Counted from the stretch's first letter, positions 52,460-61,305 are shown. The stretch: 64,000 bases of DNA from Arthrobacter sp. B1I2 (GCF_030816485.1 NZ_JAUSYC010000002.1:1-64000), one strand, 5' to 3'. A program made the numbers and translations. The notes: generated from the sequence alone by a model not told the origin.

Positions 52460-53510
52460 ATGAGCAAGAAATTCGATGTTGTCATCGGTAACCCGCCATA
52501 TCAGGAGGAGGCCAACGGCACTGCGACTCACAGCAAGCCCGTCTACCACTTGTTCATGGACGCGGCCTACGAGGTCGGAGAGAAAGTCGTGCTCATCACC
52601 CCGGCACGTTTCCTGTTCAACGCTGGGTACACACCGAAAGCGTGGAACGAGAAGATGCTGGGCAGACCCGCACCTGAGCGTCCCGCACTATGTGCCCAAC
52701 AGCGACGAGCTCTTCCCCGGAACGAACATCAACGGCGGGATCGCAGTCACCTACCGCGACGAGGACTACGACGGCGAGCCGATCGGAACCTTCACGACGT
52801 ACCCGGAACTCAACACAATCCTCCACAAGGTTGCCGAGGCGCACGAGGAGTCAATCGCCCCCCAAATCACTAGTTCGCGCTCATATCGGTATACAGCCGA
52901 GATGCATAAGGACCACCCGCAAGCGTTATCCATAATGTCGAGCGGTGAACAGTTCAAGATCAATACCAAGACTTTCCAGCAACTCTCCTTCCTTTATCAT
53001 TCCGAAGCCCCTGCGGGAAACCAGGAATATGCCCGCGTGTACGGGCTCGACGGTAAGAGCCGTGTCTACCGTTGGATTCGCCGCGACTACCTAACGGGTC
53101 CGAAGGGGTTCGACAAGTTCAAGGTCATCGTTCCGAAGGCGCGCGGGCACCTCGGAACACTTGGCAACGATCCTGCCCTGGTCGTCGGGGCACCTCTGAT
53201 CGGCGAACCTGGGGTTGCTGTAACGCAGTCTTTCATTACCATCGGGGCGTTCGAGGACAAGGCCCCCTCCGAGGCCTGTCTCAAGTATGTGAAGTCCAAG
53301 TTCGCCCGTGTACTCGTCGGCGTCCTGAAAGCCACCCAGGACAACCCGGCGAAGGTCTGGAAGTACGTTCCCCTGCAGGACTTCACGTCGGGATCAGACA
53401 TCGACTGGTCCAAGCCCATCCCGGAAATCGACCAGCAGCTGTACTCCAAGTACGGGCTCGACGCTGACGAAATCGACTTTATCGAGGCCAAGGTCAAGTC
53501 AATGGATTGA
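52460..53510 (+). pseudogene. Eco57I-like methyltransferase half, frameshifted
   Basis: ATG 52460 opens MSKKFDVVIGNPPYQEEANG, with the catalytic NPPY of N6-adenine methyltransferases, and runs to NEKMLG. After that the meaningful sequence continues in another frame (ADPHLSVPHYVPNSDELFPGTNINGGIAV) to VKSMD at 53510, including the target-recognition part (YRWIRRDYLTGPKGFDKFKVIVPKA). The break is one extra G in GGG at 52660-52662. Restored, it would be about 350 residues. It is natural inactivation or a sequencing error; the rest of the frame is intact, so it is recent in either case. Confidence 0.82.
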
Positions 53511-53610
53511 CCACTGGAGAGGCGGGCCAGAGGTTGATAAGCCTTCGTCTGCTCTTCTGGCGCCCGCCGAGCGTCTACGGGCCGCCACCGCGCGAGCACG
53601 CTTTCAGTCG

Positions 53611-53916
53611 CTATGCGTCCTGCGGGCGATCGGCTGTGTACTCCTGCGTGCCCTTGATCGTGCGCGTCATGGCCCGCACCGATTCCGGGTTGTCCTGCCA
53701 GCGGCTCCCATCACGCGTGCAACCGTGAAATGAGATGACGCCGGCTTCCTGGACGGCCTGTCGAAGCTCGGACCAAGCCGCTTTCAGGTCCGCCACCTGG
53801 GCCGGCGTCAGGGACGGGCGTTCCGTCTCCAGGGCCGATGCCACAGGGAAGGGCCCAACTGCTGCTGCAGTTGGTGTCCGGCGCCGGCCAAGAAAGTCTC
53901 GCAATCGAAAAGCCAT
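53611..53916 (-). CDS. Small protein of unknown function
   Basis: 101 residues; GAGGAG lies directly before ATG 53916. The basic N-terminus (FRLRDFLGRRR) leads to a helix (LTPAQVADLKAAWSELRQAVQEAG) and a C-terminal segment VISFHGCTRDGSRWQDNPESVRAMTRTIKG. Not recognised. It follows the Cys-rich gene by 8 bp and is co-transcribed with it. Confidence 0.65.
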   Translation of the reverse strand: MAFRLRDFLGRRRTPTAAAVGPFPVASALETERPSLTPAQVADLKAAWSELRQAVQEAGVISFHGCTRDGSRWQDNPESVRAMTRTIKGTQEYTADRPQDA

Positions 53917-53924
53917 ATCTCCTC

Positions 53925-54347
53925 TTAGTAAATCGGGTAGTCGAAGTCGTCCGGCACAGGGTTTTCCGCAAGCTCAATATCCCCCAGGGCTTTTTCCTTT
54001 GATACCTCTTGCCCCTGAGGATCCAGCAACGCCCAACGAAAGACGGGATCCGGGCCGGGCTGAACGACCCGCCGCACCCAACGGTAACCACGCTCTTTCA
54101 GCTTTTCCTTATCGTCCCGGAACTGCTTGTCCTTTGCGACCACCCGCTGGACCCTGGCTTTCCCGGATTCACCGGATACGCACTCGCTGCAAACGTGCCG
54201 GCGGCCGTCAGCGCTGGATGGCCACCGGTCGAAGGCCTCTGCCGGCAGCATCTCCCCGCACCGTTTGCACTTCTTAGGGTCATGGATGTGAGACCCAGCG
54301 CTAAGATCGACCACTTCCTTGCAATACCCGCACGACTTCAAGTCCAT
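53925..54347 (-). CDS. Small zinc-ribbon-like protein
   Basis: 140 residues from ATG 54347, with GCGGGG just upstream. Three CxxC knuckles, CGYC, CKRC and CSEC, lie in the first 65 residues with His between them, as in proteins with two zinc ribbons. The basic middle (RVQRVVAKDKQFRDDKEKLKERGYRW) and an acidic tail follow. It may bind nucleic acid. First gene of a two-gene minus-strand operon whose 5' end faces leader copy 1. Confidence 0.65.
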   Translation of the reverse strand: MDLKSCGYCKEVVDLSAGSHIHDPKKCKRCGEMLPAEAFDRWPSSADGRRHVCSECVSGESGKARVQRVVAKDKQFRDDKEKLKERGYRWVRRVVQPGPDPVFRWALLDPQGQEVSKEKALGDIELAENPVPDDFDYPIY

Positions 54348-54406
54348 GCCCCGCAAGGTACCAGAGAGACCGACACCGGAGGTGGGAACGGGACTGGTGG
54401 TGAAGG

Positions 54407-54818
54407 GCAGGCTCGCAGGGCTCGCCCTGGTTTGCGCTGCGCTCCAACCAGTTGATGGGCGTCCGCTGGCGCGGCCGGCTGTTGGGTCCAGGGCGTGCCG
54501 TCGCAGAGCTCCGGACCCCCTGGCCCTGTGTGTCTACGACGTTTTTGGCTGCTGTCCTTCGGATTGTACGTGCCCGTTCCGGCCCCTCTAGCCCCTCCGT
54601 CCCTCCGGGGCCTGCGCCCCGGAAAAGTCTTCTCCGGCGCTCCTTCGTCGCTTATTTCCTTTCGAAGATTTCCCGGGTCTTGCCCTGCGGGTAGACGGGC
54701 CTGCACGGGCACAGCTCCGCAAGCTTCGCCAGCAGCCAAAAAACAACGGGGGGAGAGGGAAGCTGGCCGGTCACCTAAGCCGCCCCACCCAACTTCTCGG
54801 CAAGAAGGAGCAACAACA
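54407..54818 (+). repeat. Leader repeat, copy 1 (412 bp)
   Basis: First of four near-identical leaders (others at 55864, 57994 and 59500), ending in AAGAAGGAGCAACA just before ATG 54819. Shared blocks are CCAGTTGATGGGCGTCCGC, CCCTGTGTGTCTACGACG, TTCGTCGCTTATTTCC and GCCGGTCACCTAAGCCGCC. GTGCCCGT (54570-54577) and ACGGGCAC (54705-54712) are complementary, so the single strand can fold. This copy differs at scattered bases (for example GCAGGG for GCTGGG). Confidence 0.9.
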
Positions 54819-55251
54819 ATGAATGCAGTAAGCAAAAAAACCGTGACCCTCGCGGACACCGAGGAAACCATCGACGGCGTTACCGTGCTGGGTGATTACC
54901 ACATGAACGGCGGCTACGACTGGATGGAACTGATCGAAGAGCACGGCTGGGCCGTGCTCTCCAGCTGGGGCTGTGACGGCTGGGACCTGGGCCAGTGGCC
55001 CCTACGTCATGGTCGCCGTGACCCGCACCGCTGACAACATCGGCAACCTGTTCGGCATCGCCACCTATTGCGAGGGTGACGTGACCTGCACCTACTACCG
55101 GACCAAGGCCCGGCTGTGGGACGCGATCACCGAACAGGCGTTCTCCAGCTGGAAGAACGGGCAGGCCCAAGGCCCGGCGGACCTGCCCGAGGCCGCCGCC
55201 GAACTGCCCAGCCGGTACCGGATGCCCTACGTCGTGCGGGACGCCGCGTAA
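54819..55251 (+). pseudogene. Frameshifted gene behind leader copy 1
   Basis: ATG 54819 reads MNAVSKKTVTLADTEETIDG, then GWAVLSSWGCDGWDLGQWP, and then breaks. An extra C in the C-run at 54999-55002 shifts the frame; the other frame continues YVMVAVTRTADNIGNLFGIATYCEGD to VVRDAA at 55251. Without the extra base this is one about 143-residue protein with the G-W-D-L-G-x-W-P-Y-V segment seen in small actinobacterial plasmid proteins. No function known. Confidence 0.8.
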
Positions 55252-55266
55252 CCAGCACTGACAACC

Positions 55267-55300
55267 GCTGTACTGCCCGGCCGGAGCCGGGCAGTACAGC
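55267..55300. terminator. Strong hairpin between two small genes
   Basis: A perfect 15-bp stem (GCTGTACTGCCCGGC and its complement) with a CGGA loop, 15 bp after the stop of the frameshifted gene and 29 bp before the next start. No T-tract follows, so it may be a stabilising or processing structure as well as a terminator. Confidence 0.6.
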
Positions 55301-55328
55301 GCCCCACCATCTTTCGAAGGAGCAAGCC

Positions 55329-55679
55329 ATGAACAACGACACCACCGCCCCTAAAGGCATCACCGCCCTGATTTACCGCGACGCCCTGGGCACGGACTTC
55401 TCAAACCGGGGAATCTCCGCCCGCGTCATGGAAGTAACTGTCATTGGCGAGGGCATCGACCCCGTTTTCGAGGCCACCGAGGAACGGCCCGCCGTTCGAC
55501 TCGTCAAAAACGAGCACTTCCACCGCGAAACCGTGATCCACGCCGTGCCAATGACCCCGGAAGGTGAACCCGCACCCTGTTACATGTTCGGCGGCACGTT
55601 CATCTTCAGCAGTGACTCAAGGTTCCGAAGTGCAGCCGGACACTACGGAGCCGTCCCGCTGCACGACCGCCGCGAATAG
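55329..55679 (+). CDS. Small protein of unknown function
   Basis: 116 residues; GAAGGAGC lies just before ATG 55329, the same type of site as in the leader repeats. Segments: GITALIYRDALGTDFSNRGISARVMEVTVIGEG, RPAVRLVKNEHFHRETVIHAVPM and CYMFGGTFIFSSDSRF, a beta-rich soluble domain. No family recognised. It lies downstream of the hairpin and may share a transcript with the frameshifted gene. Confidence 0.65.
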   Translation: MNNDTTAPKGITALIYRDALGTDFSNRGISARVMEVTVIGEGIDPVFEATEERPAVRLVKNEHFHRETVIHAVPMTPEGEPAPCYMFGGTFIFSSDSRFRSAAGHYGAVPLHDRRE

Positions 55680-55685
55680 GGCCGG

Positions 55686-56275
55686 GGGTGGCCGGTCTTT
55701 CGGGGCCGGTCACCGCGGGCGGTCCGCCGCCTGTGGCCGGCTTTGGTGGTGGTCGCCGGCGGCGGACCGCCAATCCCGCAGTAACAGGTGCATGGCTGGC
55801 GGCCGCCGGCGGCAAGCCAGAGCTGGTGGTGGCGTTGGGTTGTCCCGGGGCCCTGGGGGAGAGGCAGGCTCGCTGGGCTCGCCCTGGTTTCCGCTGCGCT
55901 TCAACCAGTTGATGGGCGTCCGCTGGCGCGGCCGGCTGTTGGGTCCAGGGCGCACCGTCGCAGAGCTCCGGACCCCCTGGCCCTGTGTGTCTACGACGTT
56001 TTTTGGCTGCTGTCCTTCGGATTGTACGTGCCCGTTCCGGCCCCTCTAGCCCCTCCGTTCCTCCGGGGCCTGCGGCCCGGGAAGTCTTCTCCGGCGCTCC
56101 TTCGTCGCTTATTTCCTCCGAAGATTTCCCGGGTCTTGCCCTCACGGGTAGACGGGCCTGCACGGGCACAGCTCCGCAAGCTTCGCCAGCAGCCAAAAAA
56201 CAACGGGGGGAGAGGGAAGCTGGCCGGTCACCTAAGCCGCCCCACCCAACTTCTCGGCAAGAAGGAGCAACACCA
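55686..56275 (+). repeat. Leader repeat, copy 2, extended (590 bp)
   Basis: Positions 55864-56275 match copy 1. A further 178 bp in front (55686-55863) are shared only with copy 4. The extension holds a 14-bp inverted repeat, GGCGGTCCGCCGCC (55718-55731) with GGCGGCGGACCGCC (55758-55771), and GGCCGGTCTTTCGGGGCCGG. It ends at GAAGGAGCAACACC before ATG 56276. Confidence 0.9.
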
Positions 56276-57289
56276 ATGAACGACTTCATCAAATTCACCG
56301 GTCCCGCCGACATCCTGGCCTTCATCCCGCACACGCTGGGCGAGACCCCGACAGAGTCCTTCGTCGCCATGACGGTGCAAGGCAGCAAGCTCGGCGCAAC
56401 TCTGCGCGTGGATGCCCCGTTCGGGCAGGCCCCGATTGGTTACGCCCAAACGATGGTCAGCTACCTGACCGCGGACGAGGCCGCCACCGGCAGCCTGCTG
56501 GTCATCTACACCGACGAGCAGACCAGCGACGGCAGCCGTCCCTACTGCGGGCACGTGGAGGCATTGCGCACCGAGCTGGAAACCGCTGGAATGCCGCTGC
56601 AGGACGCATGGCTGGTGACCTCCGAACTGTGGCGGAACTACCACTGCACCGACAGCAGCTGCTGCCCTGCCCAGTCTCTGGACACCATCACCACGAGCAA
56701 CGGCAACGCCGCCCTGATCTACCGGGGGAGCGCGGTCACCGGATTTACCGCGCCCGCACCCTTCGTAGGCGACGACACGGCACGCGAGACTATCGCTGCG
56801 CACAAGCCTGACGGCTGGCCCGAAGACCTCGAAGCAAGCCGTGCCGCGTGGGCAAAGGTACTGGACGACCCGAAGAGCCTGACGACCCACACCGCGCACC
56901 AGCTGTCAGGAGCGCTGCAGCACCCCACTATCCGTGACTACATGATGAGTGACATCGTCCCTCACGCCCCGGAGCAGTTCACCTCCGTCATGCTGGGTGT
57001 TTTCCTGAGCCGCCCGGACTGGGCCCGCGTGGACACTGCCCAGGAAGTCGCCTTTGAACTGATGAAAGCCACCCCGGAAGGGCAGCGGGCCCCGATGCTG
57101 TGCCTGATCGGCTGGTTGGAATGGCTCAAAGGACGGTCCAGCTTCGCCGCCCGGTACTTCAAGCTCGCGCTGGAGGACGTGGCCGGATTCCGGCTGGCGG
57201 AGCTGCTGGGCGAACTGGTCAATCGTGGCCTCATCGCGGACTGCACGCGGGATCCCAAAAAGGCCTATGACCGCCGCCTGAAGCGCTAG
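56276..57289 (+). CDS. DUF4192 protein
   Basis: 337 residues. The start reads MNDFIKFTGPADILAFIPHTLGETPTESFVAMTVQGSKLGATLRVDAP, the hallmark of DUF4192 (P-x-D-I-L-A-x-I-P-x-x-L-G-x-x-P-x-x-S-x-V). GSLLVIYTDEQ, DAWLVTSELWRNYHC and the C-terminal helical region (LCLIGWLEWLKGRSSFAARYFKLALED) also fit the family. The function is unknown; the family is common in actinobacteria and frequent on plasmids. It is driven by leader copy 2 and closed by a terminator at 57300-57333. Confidence 0.88.
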   Translation: MNDFIKFTGPADILAFIPHTLGETPTESFVAMTVQGSKLGATLRVDAPFGQAPIGYAQTMVSYLTADEAATGSLLVIYTDEQTSDGSRPYCGHVEALRTELETAGMPLQDAWLVTSELWRNYHCTDSSCCPAQSLDTITTSNGNAALIYRGSAVTGFTAPAPFVGDDTARETIAAHKPDGWPEDLEASRAAWAKVLDDPKSLTTHTAHQLSGALQHPTIRDYMMSDIVPHAPEQFTSVMLGVFLSRPDWARVDTAQEVAFELMKATPEGQRAPMLCLIGWLEWLKGRSSFAARYFKLALEDVAGFRLAELLGELVNRGLIADCTRDPKKAYDRRLKR

Positions 57290-57299
57290 CCTCGACACC

Positions 57300-57333
57300 G
57301 GGCCGGACTCCACTGCAAAGAGGGGTCCGGCCC
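57300..57333. terminator. Terminator after the DUF4192 gene
   Basis: A 9-bp perfect stem GGGCCGGAC / GTCCGGCCC with a 16-nt loop, 11 bp after the stop codon. Confidence 0.65.
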
Positions 57334-57490
57334 TCATCGTAAAGCGTCCCCAGGTGCGCGGCGGCCTCCCCCGCTTCGCTCCGCCGGCCGCGTAAACGCT
57401 GCGCGGGCGGAGCCACTTCCAGCCCGCGCGCAGGAACTGCCGATACTGTGAAAGGGAGCCTCATCCCCGCACAGCCAAGGAGTCCCGAGC

Positions 57491-57643
57491 GTGGCCGATC
57501 AATTCCGCATGACCGAGGACGATACCGTTTCTCCGGACGCAAGCCCCCTTGAAGACATCCTGGAACTGAGCCTGCTCACCGCAGGCCCAGCCACCGGCCC
57601 CGTGGACCGGCCCAGGAAAGACCACCGACACTACGAGCTGTAA
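57491..57643 (+). CDS. 50-residue small protein
   Basis: GTG 57491 follows AAGGAG at 8 bp. The peptide is acidic in front (ADQFRMTEDDTVSPDASPLEDILEL) and basic at the end (RPRKDHRHYEL). The good ribosome-binding site and a terminator shortly after (57698) support it. Function unknown. Confidence 0.55.
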   Translation: MADQFRMTEDDTVSPDASPLEDILELSLLTAGPATGPVDRPRKDHRHYEL

Positions 57644-57697
57644 ACGCAAGCAGCACCGACGCTGCACCCATAGATTTCCTTTTGCCGAGGAAAACCA

Positions 57698-57731
57698 CGA
57701 AGGGCCGGCACATCAACGTGCCGGCCCTTCG
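57698..57731. terminator. Bidirectional terminator
   Basis: A perfect 14-bp stem CGAAGGGCCGGCAC with its complement and a 6-nt loop, between the convergent 50-residue gene and the two-helix membrane protein gene. The sequence before it (TTTCCTTTTGCCGAGGA) recurs with small changes before the terminator at 61539, so the two are related modules. Confidence 0.88.
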
Positions 57732-57968
57732 TCATGTTCGCCGTGCAAGCACCCACAGGATCACGGCCGCGAGGCCGTTGAGGAAGACGATAAAGAGGTC
57801 ACCGGCAGCAGGCCGGCCGACCACCAGATCCACGACCACCAGCACCACCGATCCGAGCGCAGCAACGGTGAACACCACGCCCAGGACCCAGCAGGTCCTC
57901 GGAGACAGCCATGCGCTTGCGGCCCTGGCTTCACTGCTGTGGCCAGGGCGTGGAGCTGGATCGCTCAT
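57732..57968 (-). CDS. Two-helix membrane protein
   Basis: 78 residues from ATG 57968. The polar start (MSDPAPRPGHSSEARAA) is followed by two transmembrane helices (CWVLGVVFTVAALGSVVLVVVDLVV and LFIVFLNGLAAVILWVLA). It is the only minus-strand gene inside the leader-repeat block and stops at the shared terminator. Unknown role. Confidence 0.6.
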   Translation of the reverse strand: MSDPAPRPGHSSEARAASAWLSPRTCWVLGVVFTVAALGSVVLVVVDLVVGRPAAGDLFIVFLNGLAAVILWVLARRT

Positions 57969-57993
57969 GTCCTAACCCTACTCAGGGAGTAGT

Positions 57994-58404
57994 GCAGGCT
58001 CGCTGGGCTCGCCCTGGTTTCCGCTGCGCTTCAACCAGTTGATGGGCGTCCGCTGGCGCGGCCGGCTGTTGGGTCCAGGGCGCACCGTCGCAGAGCTCCG
58101 GACCCCCTGGCCCTGTGTGTCTACGACGTTTTTGGCCGCTGTCCTTCGGATTGTACGTGCCCGTTCCGGCCCCTCTAGCCCCTCCGTTCCTCCGGGGCCT
58201 GCGGCCCGGGAAAGTCTTCTCCGGCGCTCCTTCGTCGCTTATTTCCTCCGAAGATTTCCCGGGTCTTGCCCTCACGGGTAGACGGGCCTGCACGGGCACA
58301 GCTCCGCAAGCTTCGCCAGCAGCCAAAAACAACGGGGGGGAGAGGGGAGCTGGCCGGTCACCTAAGCCGCCCCACCCAACTTCTCGGCAAGAAGGAGCAA
58401 CACC
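57994..58404 (+). repeat. Leader repeat, copy 3 (411 bp)
   Basis: Same leader as copies 1, 2 and 4, without the 178-bp extension. Differences include GGCCGC for GGCTGC near 58134 and a changed A/G run near 58325-58342. It ends GAAGGAGCAACACC directly before ATG 58405 of dprA. Confidence 0.9.
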
Positions 58405-59313
58405 ATGAACGACCGCATTGCACGCGCAGCCCTGACCCGACTGTTCGAACCGAACGACACGGTTGGGCGGGCCCTTGTGGGTAGGCTCGGCGCGTACGCC
58501 GCCCTGCGGCTCGCCACCGGCACCCAACCCGCCCACACCCTTCCGGACGTGACGCCCGAGGAACTGGCGGCCGCGCTGAAGCGCTGGGCACCCCGAGTTC
58601 CGGACCTGGACCCGGAAAAGGACCTGGCCACCATGGAACGCCTGGGCGGTGGTTTCCTGATCCCCGGCGACGAGCACTGGCCCACCGGCCTGGACGACCT
58701 CCCGGATGCGCCCCTGGGACTTTGGTACCGGGGCAACATCGGGAACGGGATCCCCGAGCCATCCAACTGCGCCGCGCTGGCAGGCTCACGTGACTGCACC
58801 AGCTACGGCGCCGCCGTAACCGGTGACCTCGCCTACAGCCTGGCCCAACGCGGAATCTGCGTCATCGCCGGGCTCGCCTACGGCATCGATGCCCACGCAC
58901 ACCGCGCCGCACTGGCCGGAAGCACCGGAGAAGGCCCGGCCACCATCGCCGTTCTGGCCGGGGGACTGGACCGTGACTACCCGTCCGGAAACGCCGACCT
59001 CGCGGCCGCGATCCGGGCCAACGGCCTGACCCTCTCCGAACTGCCCCCAGGATCGGCACCCACCCGGTACCGCTTTCTGCAGAGGAACCGCATCATCGCC
59101 GCGCTGGCCGGAGTGACCTGTGTTGTCGAAGCCCGCTGGCGCTCCGGCGCACTGAACACCGCGCACCACGCCGAAACCATCGCCCGGCACGTCGCCGCCG
59201 TCCCCGGCAGCGTCCACAGCGCCAACTCCGCAGGATGCCACCGGCTCCTGAAAGAAGGCGGCGCGGCACTGGTCACCGACGCGGCCGAGCTGACCGAACT
59301 GCTTGCTAGCTAA
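58405..59313 (+). CDS. dprA: DprA/Smf DNA-processing protein
   Basis: 302 residues. The N-terminal helical part is followed by the DprA Rossmann domain: ALAGSRDCTSYG, ICVIAGLAYGIDAHAHRAAL, IAVLAGGLDRDYPSGN, RNRIIAALAGVTCVVEARWRSGALNTAHHA and VAAVPGS. It lacks the C-terminal winged helix of many DprA proteins. DprA binds single-stranded DNA and loads RecA on it in transformation. Behind a repeated leader on a plasmid, a role in protecting or annealing entering single-stranded DNA is a reasonable inference. Confidence 0.92.
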   Translation: MNDRIARAALTRLFEPNDTVGRALVGRLGAYAALRLATGTQPAHTLPDVTPEELAAALKRWAPRVPDLDPEKDLATMERLGGGFLIPGDEHWPTGLDDLPDAPLGLWYRGNIGNGIPEPSNCAALAGSRDCTSYGAAVTGDLAYSLAQRGICVIAGLAYGIDAHAHRAALAGSTGEGPATIAVLAGGLDRDYPSGNADLAAAIRANGLTLSELPPGSAPTRYRFLQRNRIIAALAGVTCVVEARWRSGALNTAHHAETIARHVAAVPGSVHSANSAGCHRLLKEGGAALVTDAAELTELLAS

Positions 59314-59321
59314 CCCCCCAA

Positions 59322-59913
59322 GGGTGGCCGGTCTTTCGGGGCCGGTCACCGCGGGCGGTCCGCCGCCTGTGGCCGGCTTTGGTGGTGGTCGCCGGCGGCG
59401 GACCGCCAATCCCGCAGTAACAGGTGCATGGCTGGCGGCCGCCGGCGGCAAGCCAGAGATGATGGTGGCGTTGGGTTGTCCCGGGGCCCTGGGGGAGAGG
59501 CAGGCTCGCTGGGCTCGCCCTGGTTTCCGCTGCGCTCCAACCAGTTGATGGGCGTCCGCTGGCGCGGCCGGCTGTTGGGTCCAGGGCCCACCGTCGCAGA
59601 GCTCCGGACCCCCTGGCCCTGTGTGTCTACGACGTTTTTGGCTGCTGTCCTTCGGATTGTAAGTGCCCGTTCCGGCCCCTCTAGCCCCTCCGTTCCTCCG
59701 GGGCCTGCGGCCCGGGAAAGTCTTCTCCGGCGCTCCTTCGTCGCTTATTTCCTCCGAAGATTTCCCGGGTCTTGCCCTGCGGGTAGACGGGCCTGCACGG
59801 GCACAGCTCCGCAAGCTTCGCCAGCAGCCAAAAACAACGGGGGGAGAGGGGAGCTGGCCGGTCACCTAAGCCGCCCCACCCACCCAACTTCTCGGCAAGA
59901 AGGAGCAACACCA
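59322..59913 (+). repeat. Leader repeat, copy 4, extended (592 bp)
   Basis: Positions 59322-59499 match the 178-bp extension of copy 2, with the same 14-bp inverted repeat at 59354-59367 and 59394-59407. Positions 59500-59913 match the 412-bp core, with a CCAC duplication near 59878 and TAAGTG for TACGTG near 59660. It ends GAAGGAGCAACACCA before ATG 59914. Confidence 0.9.
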
Positions 59914-61266
59914 ATGAACGCAGCACCCACGCTGGAAATGCTTGACCCGGCAACGCTGACCGTCGATATCAACGTCCGCAAAGACGCCGCCCTGACCACA
60001 GATTTCATCGCCAGCATCAAGGAACACGGCGTCATGGAACCCGTGATCGCCCACCGCAAGGACGACGGAACCGTCCACGTCCTGATGGGCCAGCGCCGCA
60101 CCCGTGCCGCCGTCGAAGCCGGACGGCCCCTGATCCCCGTCATGATCATCGAGTCCCCCGAGGAAGCCGAACGCATCGTCACGCAGGTAGTGGAGAACAT
60201 CCAACGCGCCGAACTCACCGAAGCCGACGAGGCCGACGCCTACCACCAGCTGTCCCTGATCGGCGTCTCGGCCGCCGCAATCGCCAAGAAGACCGGACGG
60301 ACCAAGACCACCGTCGAGTCCGCCCTCAAAGCAAAGTCCACCGAGACAGGAGCCGCCGCCCTGGGCAAGGGGTACACCATCGAAGAAGCCCTCATTCTGG
60401 CCGAATTTGAAGCGGACGAGGAAGCCACGGCCGAGCTTGAATCGGTCATCATGGACGAACCTGACATGCTCCTGCACGTCACCCAGCAGCTGCGCGACAA
60501 GCGCGACCGCGCCGCCGCGCTGGCAGCACTCACCGCCGAACTGGAAGCAGCAGGAACCATCGTTGTCCCCGAATGCGGGTACGGGGAGGACAGCGAAACC
60601 CTCCGCGTTACGTCCCTGAAAAGGGCCGACGGGGAACCGGCCAACGACGAGGACGGAAACGCCGTCTACATCGAGACGGACTATCGCGGCCAGCACTCCG
60701 CCGTCGCCGTCGTCACCGGCTGGAAAGACCTGGGCTTCACCCTCCGCTACTACAGCGGCTACGGCACGTCCTCGGCCCCGAAAGGCCCCATGACCGACGA
60801 GCAGAAAGCCGAACGGAAAACCCTGATCGAGAACAACAAGCTGATGCAGTCAGCGACCACCGTCCGCCGCGAATGGGTCAAAAACCTGCTGGCCAAGAAG
60901 CAGGCCCCCAAGGGCTGGCAGTACTTCACCCTCCACGCGATCACCCACCACCCCGAAACCGCCAGCGGCTACGAGGGCAAGGTGGCCGCCGAAATGGTCG
61001 GAGCCAAGGTCGAGGAATCCAACCAGTGGGCGTGGAACCCGCTCAGGGATCACGTCGCCAAAACGACGGCACGCCCGGAATTCGGCCTGATTGCTCTGGT
61101 CTGCGCCGGGTACGAAAAGACCATCCAAAAAGACTCGTGGCGCTCACCCAGCCAAACCCACCGGGACTACCTGAACCAGCTGGTCCTCTGGGGATACACG
61201 GCAAGCGAGGTCGAGCAGATCATCATCGACAGCGGCAAGCCGGTCGAGGACGAACCAGCGGCATAA
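59914..61266 (+). CDS. ParB/RepB-domain protein behind leader copy 4
   Basis: 450 residues. The ParB N-terminal domain: MLDPATLTVDINVRKDAALTTDFIASIKEHGVMEPVIAHR, then VLMGQRRTRAAVEAGRPLIPVMI (G-x-R-R-x-x-A) and VVENIQRAELTEADEADAYHQL. A helix-turn-helix follows (SAAAIAKKTGRTKTTVESALKA), then a long C-terminal region without a known domain (WKDLGFTLRYYSGYGTS, GWQYFTLHAITHH). No parA lies nearby and a separate parA operon exists at 27 kb, so a classic partition role is unlikely. ParB-like proteins are frequent in plasmid leading regions. Confidence 0.88.
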   Translation: MNAAPTLEMLDPATLTVDINVRKDAALTTDFIASIKEHGVMEPVIAHRKDDGTVHVLMGQRRTRAAVEAGRPLIPVMIIESPEEAERIVTQVVENIQRAELTEADEADAYHQLSLIGVSAAAIAKKTGRTKTTVESALKAKSTETGAAALGKGYTIEEALILAEFEADEEATAELESVIMDEPDMLLHVTQQLRDKRDRAAALAALTAELEAAGTIVVPECGYGEDSETLRVTSLKRADGEPANDEDGNAVYIETDYRGQHSAVAVVTGWKDLGFTLRYYSGYGTSSAPKGPMTDEQKAERKTLIENNKLMQSATTVRREWVKNLLAKKQAPKGWQYFTLHAITHHPETASGYEGKVAAEMVGAKVEESNQWAWNPLRDHVAKTTARPEFGLIALVCAGYEKTIQKDSWRSPSQTHRDYLNQLVLWGYTASEVEQIIIDSGKPVEDEPAA

Positions 61267-61271
61267 AGACC

Positions 61272-61305
61272 CCTTGCCGGGCGGCCCCCCCACCGCCCGG
61301 CAAGG
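61272..61305. terminator. Terminator after the ParB-like gene
   Basis: A perfect 13-bp stem CCTTGCCGGGCGG with its complement and an 8-nt loop, 6 bp after the stop codon. Confidence 0.75.

Noticed and set aside
54452..55034. Long plus-strand frames running through leader copy 1 into the next gene, and similar ones in copies 2-4
   Set aside because: The upstream part is the same non-coding repeat each time, in a GC-rich sequence with few stops; the shared ribosome-binding site fixes the starts after the repeat.
59914..61266. ParB-like protein as the partition partner of parA
   Set aside because: parA already has an overlapping partner gene at 26242-26784, 33 kb away from this gene, and no parS-like palindrome lies nearby.
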